Source: JBLHKE01 sp047619485 (GTDB lineage Bacteria > Verrucomicrobiota > Verrucomicrobiia > Verrucomicrobiales > DEV007). Taken from it: DNA of 15,558 nucleotides. The stretch is from NCBI GenBank assembly GCA_047619485.1, contig JBLHKE010000093.1, forward strand, positions 1 through 15,558, written 5' to 3'. Position 1 is the first letter of the stretch. Each line of letters begins with the position of its first letter. The translations under genes and the position numbers were made by a program. Under the pieces are notes generated by a model. The model was not told where the DNA came from and ran no database searches. It was given only the letters and a program-made list of their open reading frames with translations. Below, in pieces: positions 1 through 6,603 of this stretch.

Positions 1-108
1 AAAGCCGAGCTCGATCGCCTGCGCACACAATACGATGTTCCCGCGGACACGCGCCCGGTCGAACGCAAAAAGAAACAGCCCAAGCCGAAGAAAAAAAAAG
101 CGGCCTAA
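1..108 (+). CDS. C-terminal end of an unidentified protein (possibly a sulfatase)
   Basis: The window opens inside a reading frame that gives 35 residues and then TAA at 106-108. The visible part begins KAELDRLRTQYDVPADTRP and ends in a strongly basic lysine-rich tail (KKKQPKPKKKKAA). An amphipathic 'KAEL.RLR..Y.VP' segment just before the stop resembles the C-termini of many sulfatases of the PVC group, but that is a resemblance from memory over a very short stretch. The catalytic region would lie upstream of the window. It runs in the same direction as dcd with a 44-bp gap, so the two could be co-transcribed. Confidence 0.55.
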   Translation, partial: KAELDRLRTQYDVPADTRPVERKKKQPKPKKKKAA

Positions 109-152
109 CTGAGAGCTTGTAATCCCGGAACCCTGAGCGACGAAGCCCTTCC

Positions 153-689
153 ATGATCCTGACCGACCACTCCATCCGCGATTTCATGAACGCTGGCGAC
201 ATCGTCATCGAACCGTTCGACGCGGCCTGCCTTGGCACCAACTCCTATGATGTCCACCTCGGCAAAGCCCTTGCGACCTACAAGGACGAAGTGCTCGACG
301 CCCGCAAGCACAACAAGATCGATCACTTCGAAATTCCCGATGATGGCATCGTCTTGAACCCGGGCATGACCTACCTCGGCGTGACCGAAGAATACACCGA
401 GACGCACAAGCATGTCCCCTTCCTCGAAGGCAAGAGCAGTATCGGCCGACTCGGGATCGACATCCATGCGACTGCGGGCAAGGGCGATGTCGGTTTCTGC
501 AACCACTGGACTCTGGAAATCTCAGTCAACCAACCCGTCCGGGTCTATCACGGGATGCCCGTCGGTCAGCTCATCTACTTCAGCATCGATGGCAAGGTCG
601 ACACGCTCTACAATCAGAAAGCCTCTGCCAAGTACAACCAGCGCTCGACCCTGCCGATGGAGTCGATGATGTGGCAGAACAAGTTCTAG
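153..689 (+). CDS. dcd: dCTP deaminase
   Basis: This 178-aa protein has the length of the trimeric dCTP deaminase / dUTPase-fold family. It deaminates dCTP to dUTP in the cytoplasm, feeding dTMP synthesis; some family members also hydrolyse dUTP. Visible family motifs are GKSSIGRLG at residues 93-101 (the phosphate-binding serine/arginine motif), HATAGKGDVGF near 105-115, and LEISV at 121-125, whose Glu122 matches the catalytic glutamate of LEF/LEI motifs. GMPVGQLIY (134-142) and the tyrosine-containing SAKYNQR (158-164) fit the nucleotide-binding C-terminus. ATG is the natural start because homology begins at once (MILTDHSIRDFM). There is no clear Shine-Dalgarno. Whether it is mono- or bifunctional cannot be decided here. 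The stop is followed by a small hairpin and a palindromic repeat. Confidence 0.95.
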   Translation: MILTDHSIRDFMNAGDIVIEPFDAACLGTNSYDVHLGKALATYKDEVLDARKHNKIDHFEIPDDGIVLNPGMTYLGVTEEYTETHKHVPFLEGKSSIGRLGIDIHATAGKGDVGFCNHWTLEISVNQPVRVYHGMPVGQLIYFSIDGKVDTLYNQKASAKYNQRSTLPMESMMWQNKF

Positions 690-717
690 CCCGAGCGCTA
701 CCGCCAGCGCCTTGGAG

Positions 718-733
718 CAAGCATCCCTGCTTG
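718..733. repeat. Small hairpin with TCCC loop after dcd
   Basis: A perfect 6-bp stem CAAGCA/TGCTTG encloses the loop TCCC. It lies 29 bp after the dcd stop. There is no T-run behind it, so a classical intrinsic terminator is not supported. A similar motif (TTGCA-TCCCC-TGCAA) occurs at 3420-3434, which suggests a small dispersed palindrome. Confidence 0.4.
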
Positions 734-742
734 TAACCTGAT

Positions 743-902
743 GAGGCCGTCGGAAAACTCGGGCGGAAGATCGTCCCGTATTCGAATTCGCCAGAATTTG
801 GCTGTGCGTCCTTGAGATCGACTACGCCATGGGGCGCTTGCCCAAACTCTGGCGGGTCCAACTACCCGCGCCTGCGCTCCACACGGTTTCCCCGACAGCC
901 TC
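743..902. mobile_element. 160-bp palindromic MITE-like element, copy 1
   Basis: The left end (GAGGCCGTCGG, 743-753) and right end (CCGACAGCCTC, 892-902) are inverted repeats with one mismatch, continuing imperfectly inward. Further in, CGCCAGAATTTGG on the left matches CGCCAGAGTTTGG on the complement of the right arm, so most of the unit can fold into one long imperfect hairpin. It is related to the two copies at 2073-2395: the same terminal core GAGGCYGTCGG, nearly the same length, and GAATTCGCC at the same offset (about 40 bases from the left end). GAT flanks both sides (740-742, 903-905), a possible 3-bp target duplication. No protein is encoded. It is more diverged than the other two copies. 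Confidence 0.7.
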
Positions 903-904
903 GA

Positions 905-934
905 TTGGATGGGTTTGTTAGATCACGCTATAAT
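905..934 (+). promoter_or_regulatory. Candidate sigma-70 type promoter for the PEP-CTERM protease
   Basis: A perfect TATAAT at 929-934 is preceded, with an 18-bp spacer, by TTGGAT at 905-910 (4 of 6 matches to TTGACA). It lies immediately beyond the right end of the palindromic element and just before an AT-rich tract. If used, the protease mRNA would have a long leader of roughly 180 nt. This is motif evidence only. Confidence 0.45.
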
Positions 935-1121
935 GGAGACACTTAAGCTCATTGAAAATTTAAAAACATTCGTTCTCACGGCAGATATTTAATAAAAAAT
1001 TATAAATAAAAAGAAATTCCCGCAGATCTCATAAAAGTTTCTTGAAGACACTAGAATCATCGTTAACTGTTTCCAAAAATATCATTTAAGTTATCTTAAC
1101 CATTCTTGATTCAGTCAGCCA
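935..1121 (+). other. AT-rich leader upstream of the PEP-CTERM protease
   Basis: This gene-free stretch is strikingly AT-rich in a GC-rich window, especially about 950-1015 (runs of A/T including AATAAAAAATTATAAATAAA) and 1070-1100. I see no ORF, no clear hairpin and no Shine-Dalgarno before the ATG at 1122. With the 743-902 element it fills the 432-bp gap between dcd and the protease. It may be a regulatory leader, a site for nucleoid-protein silencing, or DNA of foreign origin. Confidence 0.5.
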
Positions 1122-2072
1122 ATGAAGCTCATCAAACCACGCAGTGAATTGTCCAAGCTTGCACTCCTAGGCTGCGTCGTTCCCACGACTGCGGGAGCTA
1201 TTGTCATCCAGATCGATACGACCTATGACACTGGCGGCTTCTTCGCCAACGGCACCGACAAGCGGGCACGGCTAGAAGATGCGACAGGGTTCTTTGAGGG
1301 AATCTTGGCCGACGACCTCGACGCTATCACCCCAACCGGCACCTTCGCATTTTTCGGGAACGATTCGTGGTCAGCCGAGTTTACCAACCCGTCTAGTGGC
1401 AACCTTGAATTTGTCGATGACCTGATCGTTCCTGCCGATACGCTCATTCTCTATGTCGGCGCTCGCGACCTCCCCGGCGCGGAGATCGGGAAGGGCGGTT
1501 TCGGCCTCTTCGATATCGTCTCCGTCGTCGGAAGCTCCTTTGACCAGGCTGTGAGGACGCGAGGCGAGACCGACGTCGGCTTCACTGACTTCGCCCCCTG
1601 GGGTGGCTACCTGTCCGTCGATAGCGAAATCACTTGGGATACAACCCTCGCCGGGGCTGGCGGAAGCGACCAGCACCTCTACTCGACGCTGATCCACGAG
1701 ATCGGACACGCGCTCGGACTTGGGACGGCGGCCTCATGGAACGCTCAGGTCTCCAGCGCGCGCTTTACTGGCATTGAATCGACCGCAGAACACGGTGGCA
1801 ACGTCCTAGTCGATTTCGACAGCTCCACCAGCACCTACCCGCACTGGCGGGACGGCATTACCATCAGCAATATCTACGGCACCTCGACGTCGCAGGAAGC
1901 GGCGATGGATCCTTCGATCACCCCCGGAGATGTAAAGCTTTTCACCGATCTCGACGTCGCAGCCCTCGACGACATCGGTTGGGAAATCCGTGCCCCCGTG
2001 CCAGAACCGAGCCAGGCGTTGTTGCTTGCTACTGGGCTCGCGATGTTCCTCCGTCGCCGACGCGCTTGCTAG
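1122..2072 (+). CDS. Secreted PEP-CTERM-anchored putative zinc metalloprotease
   Basis: The 316-aa product has an N-terminal signal peptide (basic start, hydrophobic core about residues 12-24, likely cleavage after TAGA near residue 26). The mature part contains HEIGHALGLG (192-201), a HExxH zinc motif with Glu193 as probable catalytic base. The next position expected to carry the third metzincin histidine (HExxHxxGxxH) is Thr202, so the third ligand must lie elsewhere; His241 in PHWRDG is a candidate. AMDPSITPG (261-269) followed by LDVAALDDIGW resembles the Met-turn region of such proteases. The C-terminus is a textbook PEP-CTERM signal: VPEPS (293-297), a hydrophobic helix, then RRRR, predicting recognition by an exosortase. 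The TAG stop lies within the CTAG bordering the next repeat element. Substrate is unknown; this could also be a non-catalytic surface protein. Confidence 0.85.
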   Translation: MKLIKPRSELSKLALLGCVVPTTAGAIVIQIDTTYDTGGFFANGTDKRARLEDATGFFEGILADDLDAITPTGTFAFFGNDSWSAEFTNPSSGNLEFVDDLIVPADTLILYVGARDLPGAEIGKGGFGLFDIVSVVGSSFDQAVRTRGETDVGFTDFAPWGGYLSVDSEITWDTTLAGAGGSDQHLYSTLIHEIGHALGLGTAASWNAQVSSARFTGIESTAEHGGNVLVDFDSSTSTYPHWRDGITISNIYGTSTSQEAAMDPSITPGDVKLFTDLDVAALDDIGWEIRAPVPEPSQALLLATGLAMFLRRRRAC

Positions 2073-2231
2073 GAGCCTGTCGGACTTACCCGCTCCGGCA
2101 AGAATCATTTTAGAATTCGCCCAGATCCGCCCGCTGAATCGTCATTAAATCCATTTAAATCCTCCCCAGCAAACGGATCTGGATCGGAATTCTAAAACGT
2201 TTTACTCGAATCCTCTAAGTCCGACAGGCTC
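2073..2231. mobile_element. 159-bp palindromic MITE-like element, copy 2
   Basis: Including flanking CTAG, the ends form a perfect 20-bp inverted repeat: CTAGGAGCCTGTCGGACTTA at 2069-2088 and its reverse complement at 2216-2235. A second matched pair lies inside: TTTTAGAATTC (2108-2118) against GAATTCTAAAA (2187-2197), followed by CCAGATCCG and its complement. The unit can therefore form one long hairpin. CTAG on both sides is a plausible 4-bp target duplication. No transposase is present, so any movement would need one in trans. It sits between convergent genes, where its hairpin could also stop transcription on both strands. Confidence 0.8.
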
Positions 2232-2235
2232 CTAG

Positions 2236-2395
2236 GAGGCTGTCGGACTTACCTGATCCGGCAACAATCGTTTTAGAATTCGCCCAAATCTACCCTCCGC
2301 TTTGGCGAATATTCCAATATACTCCTGCATCGGACGGCGGATTATGACTGAATTCTAAAACGTTTTGCTCGAAATCATCTAAGTCCGACAGGCTC
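2236..2395. mobile_element. 160-bp palindromic MITE-like element, copy 3
   Basis: This copy is head-to-tail with the previous one and shares the CTAG at 2232-2235. Its ends (2232-2251 and 2380-2399, counting CTAG) are inverted repeats with a single mismatch over 20 bp. The subterminal TTTTAGAATTC and GAATTCTAAAA pair is kept at the same positions as in copy 2, while the central loop region is quite different. Well-kept arms with a diverged centre fit either two independent insertions into the same CTAG target or duplication followed by loop divergence. It ends 11 bp before the stop of the convergent gene. Confidence 0.8.
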
Positions 2396-2406
2396 CTAGG
2401 GAGATC

Positions 2407-3345
2407 CTATTCGATCACCAGCCAGTGCTCTGAGACTAGTTTGTTGATCTTGACCTGCGGGAGACCAGAAGTTTCCTCAGGCCACTCGAGTTCCAAGATC
2501 AGTGGCACCAGCGCCTTTGGTTGACCAGTGGCCTCCTCCCTGAAGACCATCGTGAGGAAGGAGCTATGATCCTCCGATGCCTTCTCGATGTAGCCGTCGA
2601 TCTGGACCCCACTGTTAGGGAATCCAAGCTCCGCTGATTGGTATTTCGAATCGGCAAAGGGCGGATTGTAAAAATTGCCTGGCGAGACGTAGACCCGAAA
2701 TTCGTGTTTGCCGCTCGGGCGTTCTTTCAAAAAGTCCTCCGGCCGCATCGGGTTGAATCCAACATGCGTCTCCCAGTCAATCTTGAAGTCGCCACCGACC
2801 TTCTCGAGTAATAGCTTCTCGGGACCCTCGCTCCCCTCGGCCACCGCAGACCAGAAAGGCATGCTCTCGATCGTGAGCGGCTCAACCAGTTTGAAAGAAT
2901 TAACTTTCGAGACATAGATTTCGTTGTCTTCGTAGTAGCGCTCCATCAGTGGCCACACATCATCTGGTCGCCGGACGTATGCCAGGCGCGCGCTGGGGTC
3001 TTTTGCCTCCATGTAATTCTTCACGACCTCCTTTATATGAGCGCGATCAGCACTCATCTCCTCGATCGCGCTCAGGGACTCGTCCGGCGGATCTCCAGCC
3101 TTGCGATTGTGCAGGGTGACGCCAATGATCCCACCGACGACAAGCAACATGATCCCCAGCCCAACCCACTTGATGATCGAGTCGGCCTCAGCTTCCGAGA
3201 GCTGCTCCTGCTCCACCGGCCCGCCCTCGGGAGTGCCCTCCCACGAGTCGGGACGACGCTTGAAGTCCGGCAGCACGTCACTATTGAATTTTAAGTGCTG
3301 CCGATCCCCGGAAGATTTGCCAGGTAAGTCGTTAGGTGCAGCCAT
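2407..3345 (-). CDS. Uncharacterised single-pass membrane protein
   Basis: I do not recognise a named family. The 312-aa product starts with a hydrophilic, charged region of about 57 residues, then one clear transmembrane segment (about 58-78, WVGLGIMLLVVGGIIGVTL), then about 230 residues predicted to lie outside the cytoplasm, given an N-in topology. The segment after the membrane (IKEVVKNYMEAKDPSARLAYVRRPDDVWPLMERYY, about residues 103-138) resembles helical starts of NTF2-like domains and a pattern seen in other verrucomicrobial hypothetical proteins; KIDWETHVGFNPM around residue 190 is another recurring-looking block. It is transcribed towards the metalloprotease, with the repeat pair between their 3' ends, and divergently from carA. 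No ribosome-binding site is evident before the ATG. Confidence 0.8.
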   Translation of the reverse strand: MAAPNDLPGKSSGDRQHLKFNSDVLPDFKRRPDSWEGTPEGGPVEQEQLSEAEADSIIKWVGLGIMLLVVGGIIGVTLHNRKAGDPPDESLSAIEEMSADRAHIKEVVKNYMEAKDPSARLAYVRRPDDVWPLMERYYEDNEIYVSKVNSFKLVEPLTIESMPFWSAVAEGSEGPEKLLLEKVGGDFKIDWETHVGFNPMRPEDFLKERPSGKHEFRVYVSPGNFYNPPFADSKYQSAELGFPNSGVQIDGYIEKASEDHSSFLTMVFREEATGQPKALVPLILELEWPEETSGLPQVKINKLVSEHWLVIE

Positions 3346-3419
3346 GGGAGTCGTGTGAACCTAGGTTGTAACATTTTCTGACGAAATACAAGCCGAAGCC
3401 AATCGAGCGCGCTCCCTGC

Positions 3420-3434
3420 TTGCATCCCCTGCAA
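3420..3434. repeat. Small hairpin with TCCCC loop upstream of carA
   Basis: TTGCA (3420-3424) and TGCAA (3430-3434) form a perfect 5-bp stem around TCCCC. The neighbouring bases resemble the hairpin at 718-733 (both contain GCATCCC). It lies in the 157-bp gap between the divergent membrane protein and carA. I see no strong promoter, riboswitch or leader peptide in that gap. Confidence 0.3.
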
Positions 3435-3502
3435 ATTCTGTAAGGATGTTGCGAATTCCTCAATCGCACCAAGCCCCAGAACCCTACCCGACCAAGAATC
3501 AT

Positions 3503-4690
3503 ATGAGCAGAGCTATTCTCGCCCTCGAAGACGGACGAAGTTTCGAAGGTGAAGCCTTCGGCGCCACCGGCTCCAGCTTCGGCGAAGTCTGTTTCAACAC
3601 CTCGATGACCGGCTACCAGGAGGTGCTCACCGATCCCTCCTACCGCGGTCAAATCGTGGCGATGACCTACCCGCTCATCGGGAACTACGGGATCAACGAT
3701 CACGACAATGAGTCCAAGGAACCGCACGTGCGTGGATTCGTGATCGAGGAACTCTGCGAGGCTCCCAGCAACTGGCGCAGCCAAACCACCCTCAACGAAT
3801 ACCTCGCCGCCAACAACATCATCGGCATTCAGGGGATCGACACCCGCGCGCTGACCAAGCATCTGCGCGATCGCGGCGCGATGCGCGCCCTACTGACCAC
3901 CGAGGACATCTCGCCCGAACAGGCCTGCGCGCGCGCGGCCGAAAGCCCGAGCATGGTCGGCATGGACTACGTAAAAGAAGTCACCACCCCTGAGTCCTAC
4001 CGCTGGGATCCCGAGGATACCCTCAGCCGCGAGTGGACCGTGCCCAACCCGACGGTGCGCCCGGACGATGTAGATGCCACCAGCGGTGAGGAGCAATTTC
4101 TCCCCCTCCGAGAACAGAAATATCACATCGTCGCCTACGATTTCGGGATCAAACACAACATCCTGCGTAACCTGCGCCAGCACGGGTTCAGCGTCGATGT
4201 CGTCAGCGCCCGCACCAGCGCCGCCGATGTCCTCGCGAAGAATCCCGACGGGGTGTTCCTATCCAACGGCCCCGGCGACCCCGATGCGCTCACCGACATC
4301 CACGGCGAGATCCGCGAACTGCTCGGCAAGGTTCCGATCTTCGGTATCTGCCTCGGCCACCAGATCCTGTCGCACGCGCTCGGCGGCAAGACCTTCAAAC
4401 TGAAGTTTGGACACCGCGGTGGCAACCAACCGGTCAAAGATCTGCGCACCGGCAAGGTGTCGATCACCTCTCAAAACCACGGATTCGCGGTCGACGGCGA
4501 CGCTCTACCAGATGAGGTCGAAATCACCCACATCAACCTCAACGACAACACTGTCGAGGGCTTGCGCCACAAGGTGCACCCAGCGTTCAGCGTCCAGTAT
4601 CACCCAGAGGCCGCCCCCGGTCCACACGACGCCTCATATTTTTTCGAAGAATTCGCCAAACTCATTGAACAATCCCGCGCAACTGCCTAA
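3503..4690 (+). CDS. carA: Carbamoyl-phosphate synthase small (glutaminase) subunit
   Basis: This 395-aa subunit hydrolyses glutamine and passes ammonia to the large subunit CarB, giving carbamoyl phosphate for arginine and pyrimidine synthesis. The N-terminal CarA domain is clear (ALEDGRSFEGEAFGATG, FNTSMTGYQEVLTDPSY, GIQGIDTRALTKHLRDRGAMR). The C-terminal half is a class I glutamine amidotransferase with its triad: Cys283 in GICLGHQ, His367 and Glu369 in QYHPEAAPGPHD. The ATG at 3503 is chosen because homology begins there (MSRAILALEDG); the frame is open 19 codons further upstream, but those residues are proline-rich and unlike the family. Length is normal. carB is not adjacent; an FHA-domain gene follows after 12 bp, suggesting co-transcription. 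Confidence 0.96.
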   Translation: MSRAILALEDGRSFEGEAFGATGSSFGEVCFNTSMTGYQEVLTDPSYRGQIVAMTYPLIGNYGINDHDNESKEPHVRGFVIEELCEAPSNWRSQTTLNEYLAANNIIGIQGIDTRALTKHLRDRGAMRALLTTEDISPEQACARAAESPSMVGMDYVKEVTTPESYRWDPEDTLSREWTVPNPTVRPDDVDATSGEEQFLPLREQKYHIVAYDFGIKHNILRNLRQHGFSVDVVSARTSAADVLAKNPDGVFLSNGPGDPDALTDIHGEIRELLGKVPIFGICLGHQILSHALGGKTFKLKFGHRGGNQPVKDLRTGKVSITSQNHGFAVDGDALPDEVEITHINLNDNTVEGLRHKVHPAFSVQYHPEAAPGPHDASYFFEEFAKLIEQSRATA

Positions 4691-4702
4691 AATTCAGACA
4701 CT

Positions 4703-5206
4703 ATGGCCACACTTACTATCTCCACCTCCGAAGGCGAAGTCTCCTACGACCTCACCACCCCGCACCTAACCCTCGGTCGCGCGGCAGACAACTCCATCGT
4801 CATCGACGACGAGTCGATCTCCGGCAACCACGCAGAAATCGTCATGAACGATGCTGGCGACTACGAGGTCACCGATCTAGGCTCGACCAACGGCGTAAAA
4901 ATCGGAGGCGCCCGAATCGACGGCCCGACGCTCCTAGAGCACGGCTCCAGCGTCATGTTCGGCCACGTCCAAGCGAGCTACCTAAAAAAGCTCGCCACCG
5001 TGCCGACGCCGATCCCAGATGAGGATGCCGTTCCAGGAGGCGTCGGCCCAGCTACCACCGCCCTTACGCCGGAGAACTTTGCCAATCCCTTCGGAAAAAA
5101 GTCGAAGCCGAAAGATCCTTCCGGACAAATGGTTTTCGGTTTTGGCATCCTGGCCGTCATCATCGCCGTGCTGGCGATCTGCTGCGCCATGATCATGAAA
5201 GGCTAG
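4703..5206 (+). CDS. Tail-anchored FHA-domain protein
   Basis: The 167-aa product has an FHA domain, a phosphothreonine-binding module, in residues about 20-90. Its hallmarks are visible: Gly25-Arg26 in TLGRAADN, Ser40 and His43 in SISGNHAEI, and the STNG turn at 61-64 (DLGSTNGVKIGG). A proline-rich, flexible linker follows (about 100-140). A hydrophobic segment (about 143-164, VFGFGILAVIIAVLAICCAMI) ends the protein three residues before the stop, so it should be a tail-anchored membrane protein with the FHA domain in the cytoplasm. It lies 12 bp after carA. No kinase is encoded nearby, so the partner is unknown. Confidence 0.88.
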   Translation: MATLTISTSEGEVSYDLTTPHLTLGRAADNSIVIDDESISGNHAEIVMNDAGDYEVTDLGSTNGVKIGGARIDGPTLLEHGSSVMFGHVQASYLKKLATVPTPIPDEDAVPGGVGPATTALTPENFANPFGKKSKPKDPSGQMVFGFGILAVIIAVLAICCAMIMKG

Positions 5207-5253
5207 CCAGCCAGCTTCCTGTTCCACCGATCTAAGCCCCCTCTCCTTCCCCC

Positions 5254-5271
5254 GACCGCTTCGCTGTGGTC
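5254..5271 (+). other. Weak hairpin in the gap before purA
   Basis: GACCGC and GTGGTC can pair (six pairs, one G-T) around a TTCGCT loop. It is in the 113-bp gap between the FHA gene and purA. No T-run follows, so termination is doubtful. A TTGACT hexamer at 5284-5289 lies just downstream but lacks a good -10 partner. Confidence 0.25.
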
Positions 5272-5319
5272 ATGCGCTCCCCTTTGACTTTTCCCGGATC
5301 GCTAGTTTCCTAAGCCGCC

Positions 5320-6591
5320 ATGCCAAATAACATTATTGTAGGAGCCCAGTGGGGCGACGAAGGAAAAGGCAAGATTGTCGATTTCCTCACCGAGACCGCA
5401 GACGTCGTCATCCGTGCCCAAGGCGGAAACAACGCCGGCCACACTGTCATCTGTGATGGCAAGACCTACGTCCTCCACCTCATCCCGAGCGGCATCCTCT
5501 GGCCGGGTAAAATGTGCGTCATCGGCAATGGCGTCGTCATGGATCCAGTCGCGCTACTCAAAGAGATCGATGAACTCGCCGAGGAGGGAATCGAGGTCAC
5601 GCCTGAGAATTTTTTCATCTCCGAGAACGCCCACCTCGTGCTCCCCTACCACCGTGCGCTCGACCAGAAGCGCGAATCATCACTTGGTAGCAAGAAGATC
5701 GGCACCACCGGGCGCGGGATCGGTCCAGCCTACGCCGACAAAATCGAGCGCACCGGCCTGCGGGTCGCCGACCTTCTCAACCCCGTCAGCTTTGCAGAGA
5801 AACTCGCCGCCAAAGTGGCCGAGGCCAACGTCATCCTCGAGGGCGCCGGCGAAGAACCTCTCGATCTCCAAAAGATCGGCGAGGAAAGCCAGGCGGCCAC
5901 GGAGCGGCTCAGACCGTTCTTCCGCAACACCGCAGTCTTCATCCACGAACAGATCCAAGCGGGCAAGACCATCCTCTTCGAAGGTGCCCAGGGAACCTAC
6001 CTCGACATCGACCACGGCACCTACCCCTACGTCACTTCGTCCAACACGACGGCCGGCGGCGCCCTCACCGGCAGCGGTGTTTCCCCTCGGGTTATCGATG
6101 CCGTCTACGGCGTGACCAAAGCCTACACCACGCGAGTTGGCGAAGGCCCATGCCCGACCGAAGAACAAGCGTTCTCCGATCGTCTCCACGGCATGGGACG
6201 CGAGTTCGGGGCGACCACCGGGCGTAAGCGCCGCTGCGGCTGGTTCGACGCCGTCCTCGTCCGCTACGCCGCCATCATCAACGGCTTCGACTACCTGTCG
6301 ATGACCAACCTCGACGGCCTCGACGAACTCGAGACGATCAAGATTTGCACCGCCTACAAGCTCGACGGCGAGACGCTCGAATACCCGCCGGCAACCGCCG
6401 AGGCGCTTGAGGCCTGCGAGCCGATCTACGAAGAACTCCCGGGCTGGAAAACGGATACCACCGCGATACGCGCAGTGGAAGATCTCCCGGCAAACGCCCG
6501 CGCCTACCTCGATCGCATCAGCGAATTGACCAACACCCCAGTCGCCCACATCGGCGTCGGACCCGACCGCACCCAGACCATCGTCGCCTAA
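5320..6591 (+). CDS. purA: Adenylosuccinate synthetase
   Basis: The 423-aa enzyme joins IMP and aspartate using GTP to form adenylosuccinate, the first step from IMP to AMP. The active-site motifs are complete: WGDEGKGK at 11-18 with catalytic Asp13, GGNNAGHTV with His41, SSLGSKKIGTTGRGIGPAY, EGAQGTYLDIDHGTYPYVT, and TTGRKRRCGW (299-308), which matches the substrate- and GTP-binding region. The C-terminal HIGVGPDRTQTI fits the family. Length is normal. The ATG is followed directly by the conserved N-terminus. uppS begins 12 bp after the stop, so purA and uppS are probably co-transcribed. Confidence 0.97.
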   Translation: MPNNIIVGAQWGDEGKGKIVDFLTETADVVIRAQGGNNAGHTVICDGKTYVLHLIPSGILWPGKMCVIGNGVVMDPVALLKEIDELAEEGIEVTPENFFISENAHLVLPYHRALDQKRESSLGSKKIGTTGRGIGPAYADKIERTGLRVADLLNPVSFAEKLAAKVAEANVILEGAGEEPLDLQKIGEESQAATERLRPFFRNTAVFIHEQIQAGKTILFEGAQGTYLDIDHGTYPYVTSSNTTAGGALTGSGVSPRVIDAVYGVTKAYTTRVGEGPCPTEEQAFSDRLHGMGREFGATTGRKRRCGWFDAVLVRYAAIINGFDYLSMTNLDGLDELETIKICTAYKLDGETLEYPPATAEALEACEPIYEELPGWKTDTTAIRAVEDLPANARAYLDRISELTNTPVAHIGVGPDRTQTIVA

Positions 6592-6603
6592 GACGACACC
6601 CAC

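Noticed and set aside
228..250. TGGCAC motif as part of a sigma-54 promoter
   Set aside because: It lies inside dcd coding sequence and lacks TTGC at the correct spacing.
3420..3446. Possible carA promoter starting at TTGCAT
   Set aside because: The -35 matches at only four positions and no hexamer at proper spacing resembles TATAAT.
3446..3502. 19-codon N-terminal extension of carA
   Set aside because: The segment is proline-rich and unlike CarA N-termini; MSRAILALEDG is the expected start.
5284..5312. Possible purA promoter starting at TTGACT
   Set aside because: The -35 is good, but the sequence at the right spacing (TTCCTA) is a poor -10.
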